A stretch of DNA of 64,000 nucleotides, from IMG/VR virus record IMGVR_UViG_3300021138_000021, positions 1 to 64,000 of that record; one strand, given 5' to 3'. A model generated the notes under the pieces. That model was not told where the DNA came from and searched no databases. It saw nothing but the letters and a program-made list of their open reading frames with translations. The position numbers and the translations under genes were made by a program. The first letter of the stretch is position 1; each line of letters opens with the position of its first letter. Positions 58,889 through 64,000 of this stretch are shown here, in pieces. Origin of the DNA: a virus.

Positions 58889-59089
58889 TCACCCATAACG
58901 ACTTCCTTTTTGTCCTGGTTCATTACTATTTGTACATTCTAATGTGTGGTCTGTTGCCTTAGGGCAACGTTTATTGCCACAATTAGGACACACAATGAAG
59001 ATAGACATGGTTAGTGGCCAACCATTCTTGTCCTTCTTCTTGTGCATACAATTATAACAACCACAATCGGGTTTGTCAACCTCACTCAT
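58889..59089 (-). CDS. Small Cys-rich (zinc-binding) protein
   Basis: 66 aa from MSEVDKPDCGCYNC, start from the Shine-Dalgarno sequence (AGGATTAT). The C-x-C-x2-C cluster near the N-terminus and CPNCGNKRCP in the middle suggest zinc binding. KWPLTMSIFIVCPNCG-type sequence is common in aquatic phages. It overlaps the end of the 84-aa gene upstream. Confidence 0.72.
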   Translation of the reverse strand: MSEVDKPDCGCYNCMHKKKDKNGWPLTMSIFIVCPNCGNKRCPKATDHTLECTNSNEPGQKGSRYG

Positions 59090-59336
59090 CATATAATCCT
59101 GATTGTTCAAATCGTTGTTCTTGAATTGTTTTCTCACCCATTGACTTACGAGGATTCATACACAATACACATTTTGGATCACCACAGTTAACTGCATTGA
59201 CTTTAGCATAACGATGTGATTCATATTGGTCAACAGGAACACCATGTGCTTTAGCAACCTTCATGTTATGTTTGATTGCTGTTTCTTCTTGATGCAGGCG
59301 TTTAGAATGCTTAATACGATCTTCTTCTTTACTCAT
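59082..59336 (-). CDS. Small conserved Cys-containing protein
   Basis: 84 aa. MSKEEDRIKHSKRLHQEETA, IKHNMKVAKAHGVPVDQYES, then CGDPKCVLCMNPRK (CxxxxCxxC), a pattern known from small phage proteins that precede the Trp-rich protein. Basic, probably DNA- or RNA-associated. Its start lies inside the end of the small upstream gene (8 bp). Confidence 0.78.
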   Translation of the reverse strand: MSKEEDRIKHSKRLHQEETAIKHNMKVAKAHGVPVDQYESHRYAKVNAVNCGDPKCVLCMNPRKSMGEKTIQEQRFEQSGLYDE

Positions 59337-59472
59337 AGCCGTTCCTTTTCATATAGAATAACAAGTTTATGTAGTATTTGAACCTGATTGGTTCTTGTTC
59401 AGGATTAGGTAAAGAGTCACCAAACATCTTTACTAAATCACGGCCAATTTCTTCTAATTGCTGGTCAGTCAT
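59329..59472 (-). CDS. Small protein, 47 aa
   Basis: MTDQQLEEIGRDLVKMFGDS, LPNPEQEPIRFKYYINLLFY, MKRNGYE. The ATG overlaps the stop of the SGNH hydrolase (ATGA), and the end overlaps the next start by 8 bp. Helical and charged. No family known. The overlaps on both sides support coding. Confidence 0.65.
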   Translation of the reverse strand: MTDQQLEEIGRDLVKMFGDSLPNPEQEPIRFKYYINLLFYMKRNGYE

Positions 59473-59873
59473 TTTGTGCTATTTGCAAGTTCCCTATAAC
59501 CTGTTGTCGTTGGATGAATGTGGTCTCTTGCCCATTTGGTGTTGACTAAAACAGTATCACCAAATTCATGTGCAACACGGCGAACAATTTGAACAGCCTC
59601 AAACCTCGATTCACGATTAGGTTCAATCCAAAATACTTTAGGGTTACCTAAGATTTTGGTGCGAATGTTCATCAGTGTACCATATGTGTCTGCACTTGTC
59701 AAGTCATTTGTGCTTAGGCTAATGATAACGGTATTTGCGGACAGGTCTTTATTGCCGAACTTTTTGTTCCATCCATGTGAGGTGATACCTGTCTGTGCAT
59801 ATGCAACACATTCGGGCCTCATCATGTGAGTACCTACGGCAATAGAGTCACCGATTACTAGACATTCAATCAT
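59469..59873 (-). CDS. Small SGNH-type hydrolase
   Basis: 134 aa. The Ser10 nucleophile lies in GDSIAVG (8-14), the oxyanion Asn56 in SLSTNDLTS, and the Asp117-x2-His120 pair in RDHIHPTTTGY. All key blocks of SGNH/GDSL hydrolases are present in the right order, but the protein is shorter than usual (180-220 aa). Such enzymes remove acyl groups from sugars or lipids. It may act on the host surface polysaccharide or a metabolite. No signal peptide is seen. Confidence 0.82.
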   Translation of the reverse strand: MIECLVIGDSIAVGTHMMRPECVAYAQTGITSHGWNKKFGNKDLSANTVIISLSTNDLTSADTYGTLMNIRTKILGNPKVFWIEPNRESRFEAVQIVRRVAHEFGDTVLVNTKWARDHIHPTTTGYRELANSTK

Positions 59874-59882
59874 TTTTTATCC

Positions 59883-60104
59883 TTAACAATAATATACTGG
59901 TTTGGGACTACGATACACTTCAACGGTATCTAACATATTCTTTGCTCTGGTTACAGCAAGTTCTTTTGCTCTTTCATCAGGAAGATACTCAGATACTTTA
60001 TATGTCCATTCATGTTTCCAAAACAACCAATTCTTATAGAATACAACATATTCTTGCATGTGTGCATCATACACAACCTTTGTTTGTTTAAAGAGAGATT
60101 TCAT
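59883..60104 (-). CDS. Small conserved hypothetical protein
   Basis: 73 aa. MKSLFKQTKVVYDAHMQEYV, then FYKNWLFWKHEWTYKVSEYL and ERAKELAVTRAKNML: a short beta-hairpin with aromatic residues followed by a helix, as in small phage proteins of this region. ATGA overlap with the upstream gene. No function known. Confidence 0.72.
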   Translation of the reverse strand: MKSLFKQTKVVYDAHMQEYVVFYKNWLFWKHEWTYKVSEYLPDERAKELAVTRAKNMLDTVEVYRSPKPVYYC

Positions 60105-60298
60105 TCTTCAACTCCGAAAGTATTTTTAACTAAAACCCAATGTGGTCGAGCAGTATGCCCCTTGGCCCGGTAGTATCCTTTTGTGCCCAATGGCAAAGTT
60201 GCGATTAGGTCATCAGCATCCGCTGGGTCAGCAAACTTTACTGCCCAGTACCATCCATTACGGTTTAATCTCTTGTTTGTAACTCGTTCGGCATTCAT
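60101..60298 (-). CDS. Small conserved hypothetical protein
   Basis: 65 aa. MNAERVTNKRLNRNGWYWAV, FADPADADDLIATLPL, RPHWVLVKNTFGVEE. Compact alpha/beta with conserved Trp. Overlaps both neighbours (TAATG and ATGA). No family known to me. Confidence 0.7.
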   Translation of the reverse strand: MNAERVTNKRLNRNGWYWAVKFADPADADDLIATLPLGTKGYYRAKGHTARPHWVLVKNTFGVEE

Positions 60299-60516
60299 TA
60301 CTTTACTCCGAAATGTTTTTGTAATGCTTCCAAGTAATCGTCAGTGCCAAGATGTTGATTACCATTATCAAGTTTGTTGTAAATGCCCACACATTCCTTC
60401 ACAATCAACTCGGCGAACTTTACTTCTCTGGGCATCAACCGTGTCATGTCAAATCCATTTGCCTCACCTACAATCATCCCAGCCTCTATAGCAAGTTCTT
60501 TAATTCGTTCGTTCAT
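60298..60516 (-). CDS. Small helical protein (NERIKELA family)
   Basis: 72 aa from MNERIKELAIEAG; the longer frame runs into the previous gene. FAELIVKECVGIYNKL and a terminal DYLEALQKHFGVK. Related to the product at 63236-63457 (KERIKEIALQAG...FADLLIDECIRAI). Proteins starting MNERIKELAxxAG are very common in T4-like phages and often present in several copies per genome. Function unknown. Confidence 0.78.
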   Translation of the reverse strand: MNERIKELAIEAGMIVGEANGFDMTRLMPREVKFAELIVKECVGIYNKLDNGNQHLGTDDYLEALQKHFGVK

Positions 60517-60517
60517 A

Positions 60518-61219
60518 TTAGTCCCACAATCCTCTAAAATACCGGCCAAAAAGTCTCAAACCATTATTAATACGGTCTTCAACTACTTTCATTCCATCAT
60601 AGTCACATTTATATGTATGGTTTGGACCTTCAACCATTTGGAACATGGTTGCTTTGCCATTTTCGTTCCATTCACACGCTTTGCTTCCCCAATCCATAAC
60701 ACCACTACGGTAAGCATCTTGCCATGAATCATCAGCAAGGTGTTCGAACGCAAAAATCATTTCATCCAAGACCCAATCCCAACGGTCGTGAATATCACAT
60801 TGAACCTTTTGTAAATCTGGATCATGGTAGAAGTCAAAAGATTTTTGATCTTCATATTCTTCATGGTCAATCGTTCTCATTGATTCTGGAACATCTTCCA
60901 TATCAACAGGAGCAGAACCATGTTTAGTTGCCTTCAATTGCTTCAACATCGGTAGAATGATTGGTGTCAATGTGCCGTCCATGTTCCATGTGTCGTAGTT
61001 GTCAATCTTCACATAATTGATTCTTGGGTGCACGATGTCTAAGAACTTCTGCCATGCTTGGCAAATTGGATTAAGAAAGTTTACCCATTTGGTATACTTG
61101 CTACCTTTTTCTTCAAGGTCATAGAATACGTCATGATCTTTTTCCCAAAAACACACATTCTTTAGAATAGTGTATGGGCTTAACCAATGATTACGATAGT
61201 TTGAGATGTAGACTTTCAT
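60518..61219 (-). CDS. Conserved T4-like phage protein
   Basis: 233 aa. The block RINYVKIDNYDTWNMDGTLT, PIILPMLKQLKATKHGSAPV and the WVLDEMIFAFEHLADDSWQD segment belong to a protein widespread in marine and freshwater T4-like phages. Acidic/aromatic, no enzyme motif known. Its ATG overlaps the stop of the upstream gene (ATGA). Confidence 0.82.
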   Translation of the reverse strand: MKVYISNYRNHWLSPYTILKNVCFWEKDHDVFYDLEEKGSKYTKWVNFLNPICQAWQKFLDIVHPRINYVKIDNYDTWNMDGTLTPIILPMLKQLKATKHGSAPVDMEDVPESMRTIDHEEYEDQKSFDFYHDPDLQKVQCDIHDRWDWVLDEMIFAFEHLADDSWQDAYRSGVMDWGSKACEWNENGKATMFQMVEGPNHTYKCDYDGMKVVEDRINNGLRLFGRYFRGLWD

Positions 61220-61650
61220 GTAATTTCTTTCAATTCAAAAATATAGTGGCCACCACGGCGTGATTGTACCCAATTAAGATGCCACATCCAATCATTCTTT
61301 TGCATTGCATGTATGATTGCTTCATTGCCAGACCAACCGGCAGTGGAGATGTGATAGCGATAACACATTTCATCTTTCCGCCAGTCGTGTGGTTCTTCAC
61401 CCTCACCCCAACCCCATGAACTCAGATGCCAAAGTGATTTGATAAACTCAAACCAACCTTTTGGATCATTCCAATACCAATTCTCAATAATAATCAATGC
61501 ATCATCTGTCGGATAACCATCTTCATCCAACATATCTTTATCGATATGTTCATTGTATAGTTTTTTCCAATTGGCAATGTCTTCTTCCATTTGAAGTTGA
61601 GCATTTTCCTTGATTTCTTCACGAGATGGTTTGGCTTTTTCGATGGCCAT
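61216..61650 (-). CDS. Hypothetical Trp-rich protein
   Basis: 144 aa from MAIEKAKPSREEIKEN; the longer frame lies in the phosphoesterase gene. The N-terminal part is helical and charged. The C-terminal part is aromatic-rich (ENWYWNDPKGWFEFIKSLWH, LSSWGWGEGEEPHDWRK, NDWMWHLNW). It starts just after the upstream stop. No family recognised. Confidence 0.75.
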   Translation of the reverse strand: MAIEKAKPSREEIKENAQLQMEEDIANWKKLYNEHIDKDMLDEDGYPTDDALIIIENWYWNDPKGWFEFIKSLWHLSSWGWGEGEEPHDWRKDEMCYRYHISTAGWSGNEAIIHAMQKNDWMWHLNWVQSRRGGHYIFELKEIT

Positions 61651-61651
61651 A

Positions 61652-62485
61652 TCAAACCTCAATATACTGCAATTTAAAAGTATCGGCAACATCTTCATAG
61701 TTTGCATATCCTCTCGGCCGGCAAACAATACGAGTGGAACCAATCATATAATCGAACGTATCATGTGTATGGCCATGAGTCCATACTTTAATCATAGGAC
61801 GATCCAAGATAAAGTCTGACAAGTCGGAACTATATGCACCATTGACCATTACATCACCTTGATATTTTGGCTTAGTGGACATTTTAGATGGTGCATGATG
61901 TCCAACAACCACAAACTTTCCAGTGACATTATCTTTAGTGACTTCATCAATCACTTTCAACATGGCCTTGTGTTCTTCAACAGACTGTTCAGGACTAAAC
62001 TTAGATGTGCGAGTGTGGAAGTTACCATCAGAATCACGGAAGTGAACAGGACGTGCAGAGTCTTCAATGATACGATAATCATTCATGTAACCCTTGATAC
62101 CAAACAAGGTACTAGGGTCTTCTTTGTTCATATCAGTCCAAAGAGTACCTGCGATAAAGGTCACATCACCAATGTGAATGAATTCTTTTTCCATCACATG
62201 AATGTTAGGCAGTTCAGCCAATGCTTCTTTTAATTGATTATATGATTTAGCAAAGTCACCATGATAATGCTCATGGTTACCCATAATGTAAATCACATCT
62301 TTGAATTGTTCAGAGCAATGAGTAAAGAATTTCATCCAGATTTCACTGCGCTCAGTATTTTTATGCCACAAATCTTTAGCAAGGCAAATATCACCGGACA
62401 GCACCAATACATCAGCACCTTCGGTGTTGTTCAATTCAAGTGTTTCAAACTCCAAATGGAGGTCTGAGCATAGTGCAAATTTCAT
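61652..62485 (-). CDS. Calcineurin-like metallophosphoesterase
   Basis: 277 aa. All five metal blocks are present: Asp8-x-His10 (CSDLHLE), GD (VLSGDIC, 30s), GNHE (69-72), GHH (VVVGHHAP, about 197) and GHTH (WTHGHTHDTF, about 240). Such enzymes hydrolyse phosphodiesters or monoesters with two metal ions. In T4-like phages similar proteins occur in early regions. Cyclic nucleotides or RNA could be substrates, but this cannot be read from the sequence. Confidence 0.9.
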   Translation of the reverse strand: MKFALCSDLHLEFETLELNNTEGADVLVLSGDICLAKDLWHKNTERSEIWMKFFTHCSEQFKDVIYIMGNHEHYHGDFAKSYNQLKEALAELPNIHVMEKEFIHIGDVTFIAGTLWTDMNKEDPSTLFGIKGYMNDYRIIEDSARPVHFRDSDGNFHTRTSKFSPEQSVEEHKAMLKVIDEVTKDNVTGKFVVVGHHAPSKMSTKPKYQGDVMVNGAYSSDLSDFILDRPMIKVWTHGHTHDTFDYMIGSTRIVCRPRGYANYEDVADTFKLQYIEV

Positions 62486-62486
62486 T

Positions 62487-62636
62487 TTAATCGTCCGTTT
62501 TAATGCTTACCATGAAGCAGAGTGTCATAAGGAACCACCAGCCTGACCAATTGTGGAATTCCACAAGGTATGCAGTGCCGGCAAGTATGGCTAGATTGTA
62601 ACACAGTACCAGTGCAATGTCAAGGGTATCTTTCAT
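62487..62636 (-). CDS. Small two-helix membrane protein
   Basis: 49 aa: MKDTLDIALVLCYNLAILAG, TAYLVEFHNWSGWWFLMTLC, FMVSIKTDD. Two hydrophobic helices separated by a short loop. The ATG overlaps the stop of the upstream 105-aa gene. No family known. Confidence 0.65.
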   Translation of the reverse strand: MKDTLDIALVLCYNLAILAGTAYLVEFHNWSGWWFLMTLCFMVSIKTDD

Positions 62637-62950
62637 AGCGCCATTTCAAATCGTTTGATGGAATCCCAACGGAATGAACGCCATGCTTGAGCCTCGATGT
62701 CAAAAACGGCCAGGGCGTCCTTGGATTTCTGACGAACTTCACCGACCTCTGCGGCTTCTTTTTGGATTGGTGGGAAATGTTGTTCGTCCAGTGTGCACTT
62801 CATAACACGCTCATCACCATTTTTCTTGGTGAAGGTGATAGTGCAAATAGAGGTGTTCAGGCAACTCTTAAGCCATTGGCGGGCCACTTCATCAGCAAAC
62901 AACTCCGCCGTTACTTTATCAGATTCTAATTTAATTTCACTTGCAGTCAT
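62633..62950 (-). CDS. Small conserved SH3-like protein
   Basis: 105 aa. CTITFTKKNGDERVMKCTLD, EVRQKSKDALAVFDIEAQAW, RSFRWDSIKRFEM is the pattern of a small phage family with a beta-barrel fold that ends in VFD...WR.FR.D.I, common in T4-like genomes. Function unknown. Confidence 0.8.
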   Translation of the reverse strand: MTASEIKLESDKVTAELFADEVARQWLKSCLNTSICTITFTKKNGDERVMKCTLDEQHFPPIQKEAAEVGEVRQKSKDALAVFDIEAQAWRSFRWDSIKRFEMAL

Positions 62951-62965
62951 AATATAATCTCCGTA

Positions 62966-63226
62966 TCACTTGTTTAACATAAACTTTTTCAGAACCAACT
63001 TTGCATCACTAAAATCTTCAATCTCATTGTGATTGTGGGATAGGAACGAATCTTCTGTGAACCTACTGCCTGCCTCTTCCATTTCCCTTTTATACATTCT
63101 CATAATCTCATTCGCATAACGAATATCATCTTCGCTGGCTTGTTGCATGAATCTCATCAGACCAATACTACCCAATGACATCAAAAATCTAACATTACGT
63201 AAGTCGTGTTCTGTTAATCGATCCAT
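62966..63226 (-). CDS. Hypothetical helical protein
   Basis: 86 aa. MDRLTEHDLRNVRFLMSLGS, IGLMRFMQQASEDDIRYANE, IMRMYKREMEEAG; helical with a Met-rich core. Similar small proteins (NLxFLLSLxxExLxxWY-type) are widespread in T4-like phages. Function unknown. Confidence 0.75.
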   Translation of the reverse strand: MDRLTEHDLRNVRFLMSLGSIGLMRFMQQASEDDIRYANEIMRMYKREMEEAGSRFTEDSFLSHNHNEIEDFSDAKLVLKKFMLNK

Positions 63227-63235
63227 TTAATTTCC

Positions 63236-63457
63236 TTACATTAGAATTTTTTTAATGTGTTCAATACATTCAGCCTTAGTACCATCAGATTGTGCAATAT
63301 CAAAACTAGTGTAGCAATGATGATTAGGTGTTTCTTGTATTGCTCTAATACATTCATCAATCAATAGGTCTGCAAACTTCTGTAATAGATCGCCACCAAC
63401 ATCAGGGTAATGGCTACCACCAGCCTGCAACGCAATTTCTTTAATACGTTCTTTCAT
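63236..63457 (-). CDS. Small helical protein (KERIKEIA family)
   Basis: 73 aa, paralogue of the product at 60298-60516. MKERIKEIALQAGGSHYPDV, FADLLIDECIRAIQETPN and CIEHIKKILM. Position 2-12 and FA(D/E)LIxxEC are shared. An AATAAATA box lies 23 bp upstream, overlapping the stop of the previous small gene. Confidence 0.78.
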   Translation of the reverse strand: MKERIKEIALQAGGSHYPDVGGDLLQKFADLLIDECIRAIQETPNHHCYTSFDIAQSDGTKAECIEHIKKILM

Positions 63458-63482
63458 TGTTGTTCACCATCAAATTTAATAT

Positions 63483-63632
63483 TTATTCTTCTATCTTATT
63501 ACCAAACTCAAATGCAATATAGAACAAAGAGTAAGCACAAGACATCATCCATTCTTGATTATACAAACCGACAGTTGCACCAATAAAACAAGAAAGACCA
63601 AAAACAATTCTCAAAGCATCAAGTGAACTCAT
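63483..63632 (-). CDS. Small membrane protein
   Basis: 49 aa: MSSLDALRIVFGLSCFIGAT, VGLYNQEWMMSCAYSLFYIA, FEFGNKIEE. Two hydrophobic helices. The ATG overlaps the stop of the next gene upstream (TGATG). No family known. Confidence 0.65.
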   Translation of the reverse strand: MSSLDALRIVFGLSCFIGATVGLYNQEWMMSCAYSLFYIAFEFGNKIEE

Positions 63633-63835
63633 CATTCACCTCCATAGTAATGGATAATCTTTGTCAATGCCTTGATAAGTTTCTTGTTACGGACAATATC
63701 TTCAGGATGCAACCACGAGAGTTCTTCCTCATTTGCTCGCAATTCTTCAGTGAGGTATGCACGTTGGTCAATCAAACCAGCCAAAATAATACCATCAGCC
63801 ACTTCATAAGGAATCACTATACCTTTTTCGTTCAT
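63632..63835 (-). CDS. Small conserved hypothetical protein
   Basis: 67 aa. MNEKGIVIPYEVADGIILAG, LIDQRAYLTEELRANEEELS, EDIVRNKKLIKALTKIIHYY. A short amphipathic helical protein resembling the small proteins of T4-like phages (VTxEVADxIxxxxLKxxxxxL). ATGA overlap with the partial gene upstream. Confidence 0.75.
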   Translation of the reverse strand: MNEKGIVIPYEVADGIILAGLIDQRAYLTEELRANEEELSWLHPEDIVRNKKLIKALTKIIHYYGGE

Positions 63836-64000
63836 ACTGTTTCCAATTCATCTACAATGATTTCTGTTGGATTAACTTCAACAGTTTTATTTACTGATTC
63901 GGCTGATTTACGACCAACAAAACGGCCATCGGCATTGAAATCTTGTGGGTTCATCAATTGATAGGATGATACCGCTCGCCCATTTTTTTGAACACGTATG
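63832..64000 (-). CDS. Partial conserved protein, 5' end outside the window
   Basis: Only the C-terminal ~55 residues lie here (VQKNGRAVSSYQLMNPQDFN, ADGRFVGRKSAESVNKTV). The frame is open to the window edge, so the start is missing. The RVQKNG...YQLMN pattern hints at a small DNA-associated protein of T4-like phages. This is not certain. Confidence 0.65.
   Translation of the reverse strand, partial: IRVQKNGRAVSSYQLMNPQDFNADGRFVGRKSAESVNKTVEVNPTEIIVDELETV

Noticed and set aside
63480-63487. AATAAATA as a late promoter of the 73-aa gene
   Set aside because: The spacing would fit, but the gene lies in a dense early-type operon of overlapping genes and the box overlaps a stop codon. Not listed as a separate feature.
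1-64000. CRISPR arrays, integrase or attachment sites, insertion sequences
   Set aside because: No direct-repeat/spacer pattern, transposase or recombinase motif, or terminal inverted repeats were seen. The only mobile genes are homing endonucleases.

Overview
The window is part of the genome of a tailed, contractile-tail bacteriophage of the T4 type (a myovirus) that infects a Gram-negative bacterium. The evidence is a nearly complete T4-like baseplate set (gp4, gp5, gp6, gp7, gp8, gp19, gp25, gp26, gp27-like, gp48-like, gp53), T4-type replication and transcription genes (gp32, gp59, gp33), and the T4 late-promoter box TATAAATA. Gene density is high, ATGA and TAATG overlaps are frequent, and composition is AT-rich. 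A phage-encoded outer-membrane-type protein with a Sec signal peptide points to a Gram-negative host. The host group cannot be fixed from the sequence. A split tmRNA would be compatible with an alphaproteobacterial, betaproteobacterial or cyanobacterial background.

Layout. 1-11.5 kb (minus strand): tail fibres and adhesins, with collagen-like triple-helix repeats, a C1q-like knob, AN-rich coiled-coil repeats and a Peptidase_S74 self-cleaving chaperone. 11.5-32.3 kb (minus): the baseplate operon, transcribed gp48-gp53-gp27-gp5-gp25-[homing endonuclease]-gp6-gp7-fibre-gp8-DUF4815 protein-structural proteins. 32.3-39.1 kb (plus): gp4, a gp2-like protein, tail tube gp19, gp26 with a probable programmed -1 frameshift extension, and two hub or tape-measure-like proteins (one with a muralytic domain), closed by a strong bidirectional terminator. 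Two minus-strand homing-endonuclease cassettes interrupt it. 39.1-42.4 kb (minus): gp32, a HAD nucleotidase, gp59 and gp33, interrupted by a plus-strand GIY-YIG gene. 42.4-45 kb: a SleB-type hydrolase, an outer-membrane protein, a permuted two-piece tmRNA gene, small exported or basic proteins and a PD-(D/E)XK nuclease. 45-50.4 kb: one operon of four tandem 2OG-Fe(II) oxygenase paralogues, two cupin-like proteins, a GNAT acetyltransferase and a TauD-like oxygenase. 50.4-56.7 kb: an adhesin with a late promoter, PhoH, an HNH endonuclease, MazG, membrane proteins, homospermidine synthase and an AT-hook protein. 56.8-64 kb: a further GIY-YIG cassette, then a tightly packed operon of small conserved T4-like genes, with an SGNH hydrolase and a metallophosphoesterase.

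Most notable points. (1) A permuted ssrA (tmRNA) gene at about 43.56-43.89 kb, with the tag peptide ANDEKFRIAA, a G3-U70 alanine identity pair, a pseudoknot and a helix that would hold the precursor together. (2) Four homing-endonuclease cassettes, all antiparallel to the operons they interrupt. All four carry the same portable leader: TATAAATA, a hairpin with compensatory base changes, then CTAACA and the start codon. All four also have an outward-facing late-promoter-like box hidden in their first codons. (3) A -1 frameshift site at the end of gp26. (4) A homospermidine synthase whose N-terminus looks like a capsid-targeting propeptide.
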